Assembly: GCA_037042915.1 (NCBI GenBank) | Contig: CM073200.1 | Coordinates: 806,001 to 870,000 of the forward strand | Length of the DNA stretch: 64,000 bases | Direction of reading: 5' to 3' | From: Auricularia sp. M13 | Taxonomy: Eukaryota > Basidiomycota > Agaricomycetes > Auriculariales > Auriculariaceae | Part shown: positions 45,655-57,208 of the stretch, in pieces | How positions within the stretch are numbered: the first letter of the stretch is position 1 | How the letters are laid out: each line of letters starts with the position of its first letter | Translations under genes and position numbers: made by a program | The notes under the pieces: generated by a model | The model's database searches: none | The model's input: only the letters and a program-made list of their open reading frames with translations | Told to the model about the DNA's origin: nothing

Positions 45655-46319
45655 AATACCGTCCGGGTGTTCAGAGCGGCGAGGCGTAGCGGGCTACGGG
45701 TGGTAGTGCACAGTGGTGCGAGACAGAGAGACGGTCGCCACTTGCGACTCCGATCATAGTTGGTCGTTCGAAACGACTTGAACGATTCCACCACCGTGGC
45801 ACAAAGCAGGGACAAGGTGTATAAATTAGCTACAAGATTGAGCTGAAGGAGTAACGATACCCCAATATGGCGCTACCGCAGGCACGACGACGGCTACACA
45901 GCTTGCTCCTGGTAACGGAGCTCACGAACAATTGCAGCGAAGCCCACAAAAACTCCTGAAGACAACGTCTCAAGACTTATTGCGGGCTAGTATCGTAATA
46001 AGATCTTGCAGGTCAACGGAGCCCGCAACAGCATGCGCACAATTGTGGCGTTTGCGGAGCTCGCGATGTGCTTGGGCTACCAGACTCGTTAGATCGAAGT
46101 TCTGCTGTGGGAGCTTCTGGGGCAACGTAGCACAATGCCAGACCGAATCCGATGTTGGCATGCTTTCTTTCGACATGGTTTGAATGCCGAATTGTGCTCG
46201 CCTGGAGATCATACAATCACAGTGCAAGGTGAATAATCTATTGAACTGTTCTAACTGTCACGAATTGAGCCATGAAAATAGAGATGCACTGTTATAACGA
46301 CGCACGCGCTTTCGAGGCT
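45655..46319. other. intergenic, no gene supported
   Basis: About 665 bp upstream of the F-box paralog and downstream of QCR6. A minus-strand frame of 85 codons at 45970-46227 (SLVAQAHRELRKRHNCAHAV) has a protein-like look but no recognised motif and no neighbouring exon. Confidence 0.4.
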
Positions 46320-46939
46320 CTACTTGAGCTCAGCGAACACCTTTGGTGCGGCGCATTTCTGAAAACAAGGTCAGGGACTTCCAGGACGAGTGTTGAAGAG
46401 ACCAGCGCACGTCGACGCAGTGCATCATACTGGTGATAGTAGGTTTGCTTAGTGTCGAATTACCCGCGCGAATTGGAGGTGCTTACTGGACTGCATTGTA
46501 ACGTCGACGCGATTAATCGAGGTCAGTATCACGATAAGGGCCTCATATGTAAGACGCACATCTAGTAAATAGTTATTAGCATGCGAATATTAACGACTTG
46601 AGTATGAACCCACAATTCCTCGACGCAGTTCTCGCCCTTGGCGCCCTCGCCAGCCTCGACCTTCTCCTGGCAATGCTTGAAATGGTGGACCGCGGATGAG
46701 CACGCCTTGGACTCCTGGCACGCCTCGCGGATGGCTGGCATGCGCTAAACAAAATTTAACAACAGTAAGTAAAGTAAAAGTAAGTAAAGCAAAGAACGCA
46801 CATCTTCCGGCTCTTCTTCTTCTGCTTCTGCCTCCTCAGAGCCGCCCTCGTCGCTGGCCTCCTCATCCTGGGGCGGGTCCTCCTTGGCCTCCTCGGCCTG
46901 GTGGCTAGGGAAGATGGCGCTCAGCAGCTCAGAGAGCAT
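46320..46939 (-). CDS. QCR6: cytochrome bc1 complex hinge protein (subunit 6)
   Basis: Small acidic subunit of mitochondrial complex III that helps cytochrome c dock on cytochrome c1. Four exons, 46939-46802, 46744-46614, 46429-46411 and 46358-46320, give 108 residues. Exon 1 encodes MLSELLSAIFPSHQAEEAKE and a run of acidic residues (EEAEAEEEEPED), as in the family. Exon 2 has RMPAIREACQESKACSSAVH, HHFKHCQEKVEAGEG and GENCVEE, with a Cx9C pair. The 19-nt third exon supplies MMHCVD, and the last exon ends KCAAPKVFAELK. All joins are GT-AG and in frame, and together they restore the family pattern CVEExxxMHC..KCAAPKxFxxLK. The start ATG is 93 bp from the METTL16 ATG on the other strand. Confidence 0.9.
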
Positions 46940-47032
46940 CGCGGGTCGAATGTAAAGATTATTGATGACGAGGTCAACTGTTTTTAAACTCCGAAATTCC
47001 AGACCTTGCAATTCGCCGCCTCTTTGTCTTGA

Positions 47033-48941
47033 ATGGCGTTCACTGGGACTGTGGATTATGCTGCGCTGGCGAGGAAATATGAGCCTTTGCAACAGTTGTA
47101 AGCTCCTTACGACTTTAGCTTATTTTATTGTGCTCAGACCGCGCGTAGCATCATTACCTCATCCCATGGACCTACAATCGACTTTAGCAACTCACATGCA
47201 GTCCGGTATTTCAAAAAGCTCTGCGTATACGCTGGGAACCATGACTCTATGAGCAATCAGAGTCCTGAACCAAGCATTATATTGGACTTCGCTAGGCATC
47301 CGCTTAACTCTCCCCGACAATCGACTCTGTCCTCCAGTACGTCGCTTGCCTAAGATCGAATCATTCTCATTGATCGAAGTTGGAAAACAGGTATGATTAT
47401 CCGTTATTCTTATTTCTTCTGTTCCGAAATCTCCGCGGCAGGAAGGCATACATCCTCTGGCTGCGCGAGGTCGCATCACACACCTTTCCCCGGTCGCCCG
47501 GCTTCGGGGACGAAGATATGGTCATAGTGGATATGTGAGCCTTTCAGTCTCCCTCGGATTATCTATGTTTTTGACTCTTACTTGCGTGGCAAAAACGCGC
47601 AGCGGAACAGGCGCTTCGGCGGTCTACCCTCTCATCGGTTGTTCCATCTGTCCAGAAATAAAGTTCGTAGCCACAGGTTCGTCCATCTAACATCTTGCAC
47701 AGTCATACTCATCATCTATCAACTAGAAATGGACGATGAATCAGCACACTGGGCGCAGGTCAACATCGACAATAACAATTTTGGCGAGCGCGTGAAGCTC
47801 GTCTCAACGCGCCCGGGAGACGCCATCTTGCGCCCATTCTCCGACTTTTCAACTCAAAGGTGAGTAATCTGTTCTTTGGCCCATCGTCACATGCCCGTGC
47901 TATTCAGCTCATTCTGGTTTTTACTTCATAGGGCCTTTTTCACCATGTGCAACCCGCCATTTTACTCCAGCGCCGAAGAGATGCATGACCTCGCAGCGAA
48001 GAAAGAGCTTCCCGCGCGTACAGTGCGTCTATCGGTTTTTTCTCACTCTCATCCACCAATTGCTGTCCAAGGTGTACACTGGCGCCGAGAACGAGTCCAT
48101 TACGCCCGGCGGCGAGGTCGCGTTCGTCACTGCGATCATGCGTGAGAGCATCCAGCATGTGCGGGATCGGTGCATGTGAGTAAACTTCTCATGTATTCTG
48201 CTTAAAATCCTGACTTGTGGTTGCCAGCTGGTACACGTCCATGGTCGGAAGGTCTTCCTCAGTAGAAACTCTAACCGATTTTCTGAAAACGAATAACGTA
48301 TGCTCAAACAGTCTCCGTCATTGTCACCTAAGCTGAAATTCTCGTCCACCTGGGCCAGGTATACAACTTCGCCGTGTATTGCTTCGTAGTGGGAAACACT
48401 CGCCGGTGGATAATCGCATGGTCCTTCACCGCGATCCGACTACCAGACGTACGTCTCCTGGCATACACCCCGATACCACCTTCTGATGTATGGAAAATGG
48501 TAGAATCTCGCCCGCAGGAGCGACCTCCCCGGCTCCGCGGCGAACCCACCAAGCAATCGCATCGAGCGCCCGATCCCAATCCCTCCACACGCAAATGCGC
48601 GCATTCTCCTGACTGACATATTGCACGCCATACCCCATCTTCACATCCAAAACCTCGCCCCGCTCCCGTCTCAATATCTCTTCGCCGCGCGGGCGACTGC
48701 GCGAGGCGTCTCCTGGACGCGCAAAGCTCGCCGAGCCACCGCCGCTGCTCCAAGTGCGATGGACTCTGCAGCGCCGGTGTTGATCTGCGTGATCGTTCTA
48801 GAATCGTTTGAATTGCAGGACAGCGCAGAAGGAGCGATGACAATGAGCCTGAGTTGTAGGTGGGAGTACGGCCGTGATCGCGCGCAATTCGAGAGCTTCG
48901 CGGGACATGTAGGTAGCAAGCTTGCAGCTCAGCTGCGATGA
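47033..48941 (+). CDS. METTL16: METTL16-type RNA N6-methyladenosine methyltransferase
   Basis: At least ten exons. Secure ones: 47033-47097 (MAFTGTVDYAALARKYEPLQ), 47149-47205 (SSHGPTIDFSNSHAVR), from 47261 (VLNQALYWTSLGIRLTLPDN and RLCPPV), 47446-47534 (AYILWLREVASHT to VIVDI), 47603-47676 (GTGASAVYPLIGCSICPEIK), 47727-47859 (MDDESAHWAQVNIDNNNFGE), 47932-48022 (AFFTMCNPPFYSSAEEMHDL), 48072-48175 (VYTGAENESITPGGEVAFV), 48228-48297 and from 48359 (NTRRWIIAWSF). DIGTGASxxYPL is the SAM-binding loop and NPPF the catalytic motif of METTL16, which methylates U6 snRNA and hairpins in mRNA. The C-terminal block CRWEYGRDRAQFESFAGHVG before the stop at 48939-48941 belongs to the vertebrate-conserved-region end of the family. 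The donor after RLCPPV and one junction between 48500 and 48620 are not resolved. Confidence 0.88.
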
Positions 48942-51900
48942 TTTCCTGATTTCGTCTCTGGCACTTCGTCTTGCCGGCCCACTTGGATGTCTGGTGTTGG
49001 AGTAACTTCGGATGCACTGTGTTCGCCTGTAAATACGAGCGCGTGATTGGAGCGTCGGGTTCAAATAGCGTGTTTGCAGTTTCCCACGAGGGTCTTTTTT
49101 TTGAGCCAGGTGTAGAGACAAGGCTATCCTCAGCAGATAATCTTCATCCGCTCGTGCAAGGAGCACGCTGTCATCAGTGCGTACGTTAGCAGTCTATGAC
49201 CCTGCTCAGGAGTGCCAGCGGTGCATCAAGACGTGTGAGGAACAATCTTTTCGAGGTCTACGTGTCCGAACATGAAATCAAACATTTTTGGAACCCTGCA
49301 CTTCTTAATAATACCGGCGAGGAGGTAAGAACACGCGAATTCCCACAGATGTTTTCTGGAAACAAACTTGCAAGGGCCGTGGTGCATTGCCATAATTCAG
49401 TTTGTTCCACCGATACACAGCTCTCAAGATACGCCTTCTTTCCCACTGTACAGGTTTCTGCGGATCACGAAAATCCTCGAAGGAACGGCTCTTGTTCGCT
49501 AGGATGACAAGCTCACGATTTGAGTGCGGTGTACCGTAGGTCAGGACTGCATCATGCAATGCAGGAACGACGGCGGACGTGCGACATGATGCAGAGCGTG
49601 TTTGTTCTCAGCCTCATTCGCGACCGGTACCTTCGGTCGGTACAATGATGCAGGCACCGCGGAGCACAAGCGGTCGGCCTGCGGTGTGCAGCCGAGATCG
49701 TTCCTGAGAGGCCCAGATTGGCTTTGTTGTGTCATTGTGTACCGGGAACTCGGCCCCTGCCCCCCGCAGGACGTTGCTCCGGGGGGAGTCGGGCATCTGC
49801 TTCAGCAGGGCCCAGGCCTTGGGGTTCGCGAAGTTCGAAGTCTCACGGAACCAAACCCGGGACATTGACAGCGGCAAAATATGGAGTGCATCTCCGAGCC
49901 TGCGAGTGTCTCGCATGCAGCGCAGCTGTGTCGTGCATATGCTGTGGTCTCTTAGAAAACCGGGCGGGGGGTCAGGCACTAGGTACGTGGAATGACGGAA
50001 AATGCCCAGAGTGCACGGTTTGCGGAATGATTCCTCCAGGCACCTTCCGAGCGCTCAGGGCAAATGCTGTGCTGGATGCAGATCGGCCCTGGCACCTACG
50101 CAAACAAATGTTGCCTGACAGCAGTTGTTCGCAGTCGAACTTTGCCATAAGGACAAATCGTCACTCTCCTTGTACTGCATGGAGATTTGATTCTCACGAA
50201 CTGATGAAGAAGTAAAAATTTGGCCGTAGACAAACAACCGAACGCATGACAAGTCCCGAAGGACAAGCGGATAGGAGACATCCGCCTCGGCGTTTCAATC
50301 GCGTTCCTTGCGTGCCCCTGCGAGTGATGTTACGGCAGCCAGAGTAATCATCCGCAAGTATTCCATCAAACTTTATCATCCCTATTCTTTCTCAGGAGAG
50401 AGGCTACCGTTGCATCACCGGCATAAACAGGGCTGCGCTCGCATTCGCGTGCCTTCGAATGAGACGTCGTTTTATCTATCTCCCAGGAATTTCATGGAAC
50501 GAAAGTGCGAGAGTTACCGAAATATCGCGATAACGAGGAGTCATGACCTCTATTTCTCATACCCAGCCGGCGACGTTGCGAAGTACTCGTGCGATAGGCT
50601 GTGCCCCCCGTCGCCCCCTATTGCGCATGATAACTTCGCCAAGAGAATGTCGTGCCCAGAATAGATGTCCTAGACTCTTTCTTTCTCTCAGGATCGTCCT
50701 CACGGTAAAAGAAATGACAACTTATGCTTTCAGAAACAGTCGCGGCAGAAACAGTCGCGGATGAGGTAAGCCGAACAAGGTATTCCACACGAGTCGTATA
50801 GCAGGGGACAATTTGTATGCATCAAATGTACCTGAAATGACGAGAGACTGGCAGGTCGCTGGTCAACCCGGCGTCAACAAACAGGTGGGCAACCGTGCAG
50901 CGTGCAAACGGCACTCCTGCCATTCCCCGAGTGTGCTGCCACATATGGGGTTGCTGGGGCCGATCCTGGCCGAGGATTGTCGGGTGGCGGATCGGCTGTT
51001 AACAGGCCAGCGAAAGCTGCAGGGCGTAATGGGGCTGGAGATCACGGTCACGAGGACGTATTCCGCATATATGCGCTCCAACAGCAGAGCAGGGCGGACT
51101 GAAGAGACAAAGACGGTCATATTGCCTGCATGGGACGCGACTCCGCGGATCGTCCACCAAGATTGCCCCGGACGGCCTTGAACGGTGCGAGTGTGCCAGC
51201 GATTGTTGACTGGAAGCAAGCTTTAACACTGCTGTATGGGTGGCACCATACTGCTGGGGTTCTGGTGGACATCATACTGGAAGACCTTTGCTGACGCTCA
51301 GAGGTCATGGTCCCGCAGCGCGGCGCCCGTTGAGAGGTCCTAGTGTCTGTTTCAACACCCATCTTTTGCGTATGATAGACCGCAATTCTGCGTACCTAGC
51401 AAGGGATGTCATCCGGGGCTCCATGCTCGACGTTCTAGTTACGTGTCTCCGTCGTCGAAGCGAAGCATAGCCAAGGCCGCTTCGGCGTCTAGGAGAGAAA
51501 TGCGGCGCCGACGCTCAGGCCTCCCTCTAGAACCAGTGACGGCGGCAAGGAATACGGGATGCAGCGACTGTTCTGACGACAACGCCGGCCGGATAAGCGA
51601 GTGGCGTTGAGGCGCAGGACCATCACAGTGACTGTGATTAATGAAGTCGATTTTTGGACTAAGCCGGGCTCTGGCAATGAACCGATTAGCTCGGTATGCC
51701 GATGGTGGGGCAGGAATCTGACCTCACGAGTCACTGGCAGGCGCAGCGGACGCGGGCGGAGGATCATCAGCGTCGCCGCAGGGCATACAGAGTGCGAAAA
51801 TGGCGGAGTGCCGTGACGTGCGGGGCGTCCTGCGCCGTCTCAGCGGGGGGAAAGGGCGTGTGAAAGCCCAGCGCACGTCCTCAGGTACTGTATCACCTCA

Positions 51901-54900
51901 CAGGCCGTGAAATTCAGCTGGGGGCTCTATCGGCAACGTGTCGAAGGCGTCCGCCCAGGCTGGCATAACCGCAAGTGTTGTTCTCCGCGTGGCCGCCGCA
52001 TTCCCACTCCTCAGAACACGGTGGTGCTCGCTTCGCGATGCATGTGGAGGGGGGTGCTGCCCAGCCGCCTGCAACACATCGGAGGGAGGGAGCGTTGTTC
52101 GAGCCGCATCGGCGTTGCGGGCGTCCGCCGGCGGCACCGAACGCACGCAAGGGACCAATGCCGCAGGCTCGCAGAAGAGATGAGCTTCAAGCGTGACTGC
52201 GTGCTGTTTTTGCCACTCAGGCAATTCTCTTCCTTTGGGCGGGGCGTTCCTTCCGCGGTGCTGTTGAGTGTTGCCAGAGTCGGCGGCGGGGCGACAAGGC
52301 GGCCCGCATCGTCTGAACCGCGGCCGGTGCGCGCTGGAGTTCTCAGTTCAGCTGATATCGCTGCGATGTTTGCGTGCGATGCGGGCCCCAGGCGTCTAGC
52401 CTCTAGCCTGCCACTGGATGATTCACGGAGAAAATGGTCCGAGTCGCACAGTGTCAGACGCAGACGAACAACGACGAAGCGCGGGCGGGCCCCCGGCATC
52501 AGTACGAACTGTAACACAGAACGGCACACAACAACACACACACGCCGGTCTCATTTCCAGTGGGGGCAGGCAGCCTTTGTCAGCGAGCAGGCGGTTTGGT
52601 GCCCGGGCTCGGGAGTCGCGCAGGGCGCAATGCCATGCCAAACACCGCCATTTTCGCGACACTGCCTGCATACACTGACAGCATCATCAACAATACATGC
52701 CATGCCATGGCCACTCCGGCGGCCAGCATGCCGGCCGATCGCGATTGACGCTCAGGCTGCAAAGCTGCAATTGAGAGTTCCCGTTGAGACGCATACATAT
52801 GATAGAGCGCCGGGGACAGGCCTTCAAGTTTGACGGCGTCGTTATACGCGGCGGGGGACATACAGTACCCCAGCAAGCGCCGGGCACAGACGATGGATGA
52901 ATGGAAGCAGGAGGCGCCCGAGAGAGCGCACGAAGCCCGGGGGAGCAAACGGCCGAGCGCGGTAGGGGTAGGAGGGCACCTGCAGGGAACAATGAGGCGC
53001 GGCGAAGCGGCTGCCAGTCTCGTTGGAGGTCTTCGAATGGCAGCGAAAGAAGCCTGGGTAACTGCAAGGGAGCGCAAACGGACGCGATGGAGTATTGTAC
53101 ACGCTGCACTGACGAAAGCGAAAGGCGCAAACAGATCGTATCGTCATCATTTGCCACTTGCATCGAGGGAAGTGTTGGCAAGCTCGCGATTCTGCGGTTC
53201 TGCGATGGGGATCAGATTCCAGATTCCAGATTCCAGATTCAGATCCCAAAGAAAAAATAACAGTGAGCAGAGCCGCCGCGTCACTGGAAAGCGGGTCATG
53301 ATGGCAGCACTCGGAGAACGCGAACGCGAACTGAAACGCGCGCGCGCGGCATCCAGCATCCTGATTTCCTTGCCTTCCAGTCAGGAAAAAGAAGGCGAAG
53401 CATGCGCCTCGCGAAGGTTTGGCCCGGCTTCTCGCGCGGGCGCAGACGACACTGGCAGTGGCACACTGCAAGCGTCCTAATCCCAACGCGGGCACTGCAT
53501 CACGAGATTGCCGTCAGCGGGGGGCCAAGATTATTGCCCCCGGGCTCCGGATTCCGGACTCGCGCCCCAGTATGGGCACAGTATCAGTATGCATGCGCAG
53601 GCTCCCCCGGACCGCCTTGCTTCACCGCAATTGCAACAGGAAGAAGCGGAGGAAGAGGAGGGTGCGCGAGCCGGGCTCCGGCCCAGTGCGCGCCGACGCT
53701 TTCCGTTACAGTAACAGGATGCCGCGACCCTGCAGGAGCGAAGCCTGACGCGAGATGCGAGTCTGAGATGCAAGATGCGGGATTTCAGACGCGAACGCGA
53801 GATCCCAGATTCTCGATTTGCTGTGAGAGTGCCAGCGAGAGTGGGGGATCGGCAACGTCAAGTTGACAAGGATGCGCAGAACCGTAGGGAGAATCGACGA
53901 GCGACAGTGGCGGACATTCCATATCAGATTGCTGCCAGCGCCGGGATAGGCAGCAAGCAGGCTGGCTGGCAGTGGCAGGCAGGGAGTTGCTGCCGGGAGC
54001 AGAGAACGCGCGCGGACGGAGGCAAACACCAGATTGAGTGGATGCTCGAGGACGATATTCGGGTTCGGGTGCGATGCGATCCCAGGGTGCAGACCCCTCC
54101 GAGGCTCGAGCCCGAGCCCGACGTCGGGATGCACATTGCACGTCAGCGTCACCCGCCCAGCCCGTTCGATGTATTGTTCGGTGCTGGATGTTACGCGTGT
54201 GCGGGTCGGCGTGTGGAGTGCGTGTCACGGCGACGGTCGGCGGTCGCCTCGGACGCCGCGCAAGGTAGGTTGCCGGTGACAGCGCGCCTGCGGTGGCGCA
54301 CTCGTACGGTGCTCGCAGGAGTCTTGGGACCGTGACGCTCAGGCTGCGCTGCGCTGGGCGCTCCAGGTTTCACGGTCGCCGTTGTTCACTGGTTGGCATT
54401 GGGCATTGGCAACTTCGGGGCGAGATCACGCGAGTTACCGGCCTCAGCAGCGCCGAAGCCGGAGTGAAAACCGAGCAAATTTTTCAATAAACGGACATCT
54501 ATTTGTTTGCGCAGGCAACGAGCCCTGTAGACAGCGAGTATGAAGGGGCCCAGGGTGGACAGGGAGCAAGCACCACAAACGGCGGGAGACCGCGAGCCGC
54601 GAGCGTGCCCGACTTCGCCGCGGGGAAGAGCCCGCATCCGCAACAACTGTGGGAATAATAGACGACGACCGACCGCGTGCGCGCCCCATTGAAACGGCGG
54701 TACTGCATCACGTCTATCGCTGCGCGCAATGTGGCACGTCGCGGGGCGCATCTGTTGCGCGGTGATAAGGCGGGCGACCGTGACGGCGCCGCGGCGAAAT
54801 TGCAGCGTGTTGTGAATGGGGAATGCGCGTTTCGGCATGTGCTTCAGCGTGGCGTCGCGAGAGTTTTTGCTGCAGAGAGTCGTTCGAGGAGAGGGGAGGA

Positions 54901-55968
54901 GAGGAGAAACCAGGGCTGGCGTTGGCGTTGGCGTCGAGTGCGAAGCCCCAGCTTCCATCAGATTTTGCAGTAGCTGAGGACCAACTCGGATGACACGGAT
55001 CCCAGGCAGGTCATGCATGCATGCACTCCTAGGAGGCTGCCCCCTCTCGGCGACGACTGAGGTCACCGGGGGTCCCGCGTCCGTCCGACAAGGTTGGCAA
55101 CCGCGTGGGGTCTTGGCGACGCTCTCGCGGGCCGCAGTGTACAGAATGAGAGAATGCGGATATAGGAGCAGCGTGGGGCCCAGTCTGCGCGTATGCGATC
55201 GCCCAGCGCTGCCCCGGCGATCGGGAATGGAGCATGCATTCGGACGGTGGGAAAATGGGAGCTCGGCGAGGAGAGGGGTGCGGGGCCGCGGTCGGGGCTC
55301 GCGAGAGCGCAGCGGACGACTGAGAAACTGGCTGGCAGACTGGCAGTGGCTGGGATGAGGGAGGGGAGGAGGACGCCAGCGGCAGGAGAAACCGCGGAGA
55401 AACGCGAGACGCTCAGGACGCAAATTGCACAGGGCAGAGAGAAACTGAGGCCCAGGCGGCGTCGCGGGCGCGGCGCGTCTCGCCTCGCCACGGTACGGCA
55501 TAGACAGGAGGAAAAGGACGGGACGGACAACGTCTCGCACCGAGCGCTCGGGTCCCTGTTTCACCGCGCTGCGAAGGGCCATGGCCGGAAGCGAGCGGGA
55601 GCTATTGAATTTTGGGATTTCCAGGAAAGAACGGAGTAAACACGGACAAACACATTCATTGAGGAGAGGCCGGGAATGGCCGACTGGCCTGATTTGGGGT
55701 TATCGCGCCGATAACGATCTGTGCAAAGCCGCGTTTCGCTTCGCTTCGCCCGATGGATCTTGCCCTCATGATCAGCCTCCGTGGGCAGCCCCGCGCTGCG
55801 CCCAGCGAGCAGGACGGGGTGGTAGCCGAGGCTGGGTGCTGGCGAGAGCTCACTGGCAAGAGGCTGGCAGGGCAGGAGACGCGCCGGGACGGACATAACG
55901 GGCGATCGGCAGAAAAAATAAAGTTTTTTTCTCATTCCGGGGCAGTTGATTAATTATTCGAGGGCAGG
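48942..55968. other. 7-kb stretch without a convincing gene
   Basis: Many long frames exist on both strands from about 51.9 kb on, but they overlap each other, are rich in Arg/Ala/Pro/Ser as expected from GC-rich DNA, lack splice structure and carry no domain I recognise. Small direct duplications occur, for example GCAGAAACAGTCGCG-type units at 50738-50761. A long 5' region is common in front of developmental regulators, so part of this is probably control sequence or untranslated leader of the Con7-like gene. Confidence 0.5.
53214..53240. repeat. AGATTCC microsatellite
   Basis: Three perfect AGATTCC units followed by a fourth partial one (AGATTC). Loosely similar AGATCCCAGATTC text occurs again near 53800. 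Confidence 0.9.
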
Positions 55969-55974
55969 TATATA
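55969..55974 (+). promoter_or_regulatory. TATA box of the Con7-like gene
   Basis: TATATA within GGTATATAGGGCGG, 47 bp upstream of the first ATG (56016). If used as a core TATA box, transcription would start very near the ATG, giving a leader of about 10-20 nt. Confidence 0.5.
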
Positions 55975-56015
55975 GGGCGGCGCGAGCTCCCGGACACCCA
56001 ACTCGGACCCGGCCC

Positions 56016-57208
56016 ATGTACGCCATGGAATCTCCCCGCACGTTCTTCACCGCCGGCCGCAGCGACGGCGCGCCCTTCTACGACGCCCAGTATGCCTTCC
56101 CCGCCGCCGGCGGCAGCAACCAGCAGCCCCAGAGCCGCTCCCACAACGCCTCGCCCGACGCGTTCGCCCAGGACTACGACCGCAGGTACGCGCTGGGCCC
56201 GCAGCCGTTCCCGCAGCCGGGCCAGCAGCAGGCGTACTACGGTGGCCAGCAGGCGGCGCAATGGGGCGCCGGCGGGGCCAAGCTCGAGCTCGGCGACGAC
56301 GGCAGCCTGCTCGCGCAGGACCAGCGCTCGCACTCGTCCGCGTCGAGCTCGCCCGGGCTGCCGCAGCACATGGGCGCCGGGGGGTACCACACGACGCCGT
56401 CGCCGCCGCCGCAGGGCTCGCAGCAGAAGACGTTCGCGTTCATCGCGCTCCCGGGCAACACCGTGCGCAAGCGGCCGCGGCGCCGCTACGACGAGATCGA
56501 GCGTCTCTACCCGTGCAACTGGCCCAACTGCAACAAGAGCTACGGCACCCTCAACCACCTCAACGCCCATGTCACCATGCAGCGCCACGGCGAGAAGCGG
56601 TCCCCGAACGGTCCGTCTCACCCCCCGCATTTCCGCGGACACCCGCCGCTCACTCTCACTCGTCTCCCGCAGAGTTCAAGGAGATGCGCAAGCAGTGGCG
56701 CAAGCAGAAGAAGGAGGAGGCCGCGCTCGCCGCCATGCAGATGCAGCATGCCGCTATGACCGGCCAGCACCAGCACGGCGGCCTCACCCCGCCCCGCCGC
56801 GGCCCCGGCGACCTGCACTCGCCCATGTCGCTGGGCTTCCCCTCGCCGACCGAGTACTCGCCCATCGAGGGCGACCACGGCGGCATGTTCGGCGGCGGCA
56901 TGCCCCGGCGCATGTCGCTGCCCAACCTCGCTATGGGCCTCGGCCTCGACACGTCCCCGCCGCCGCCGCTCCCGCAGATGCCAGGCCACTTCTCGCACGG
57001 CGGCCACGGCGGCATGACGCTCCCCAGCCTCCAGCTCGCGCCCATCCCGCCGCAGGACTTCTGGATGCAGCAGCAGCAGCACCAGCAGCCGCCGATGAGC
57101 GCCCCGCCGCACCAGGTCAGCTTCCTCCCGGAACCTCTCTCCATGCCGCAGCAGCGGCTGCCGCACGACTCGACACTCCTCACCCCGCTCCAGCGCGGCG
57201 ACGACTGA
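56016..57208 (+). CDS. Con7-like C2H2 zinc-finger transcription regulator
   Basis: Two exons, 56016-56610 and 56673-57208 (donor GTCCGT, acceptor CCGCAG), give 376 residues. The conserved core is FAFIALPGNTVRKRPRRRYD then EIERLYPCNWPNCNKSYGTL and NHLNAHVTMQRHGEKR: one zinc finger of the form Cx4Cx12Hx5H at residues 167-191 with a basic arm just before it. After the intron EFKEMRKQWRKQKKEE completes the block that defines the Con7 family, regulators first described for conidium formation and infection structures in ascomycetes. The flanks are low complexity, rich in Gln, Pro and Gly, typical of activation regions. MYAMESPRTF at 56016 is the first start; the second ATG (56025) is equally possible. 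Its role in basidiomycetes is not established. Confidence 0.88.

Noticed and set aside
45970-46227. Minus-strand frame of 85 codons as a small gene
   Set aside because: No recognised motif, no clear start context and no partner exon.
49602-50215. Possible Cys-rich exon (CPECTVCGMIPPGTF)
   Set aside because: The cysteine pattern is not continued, and no neighbouring exon or homologous block was found.
51907-52833. Long + strand frame of 308 codons
   Set aside because: Low-complexity Arg/Ser/Thr composition, long frames on the other strand over the same bases, no splice structure and no motif.
54386-55582. Minus-strand frame of 398 codons
   Set aside because: GC-rich DNA with competing long frames on the plus strand; composition is Arg/Pro/Leu/Ser without any conserved block.
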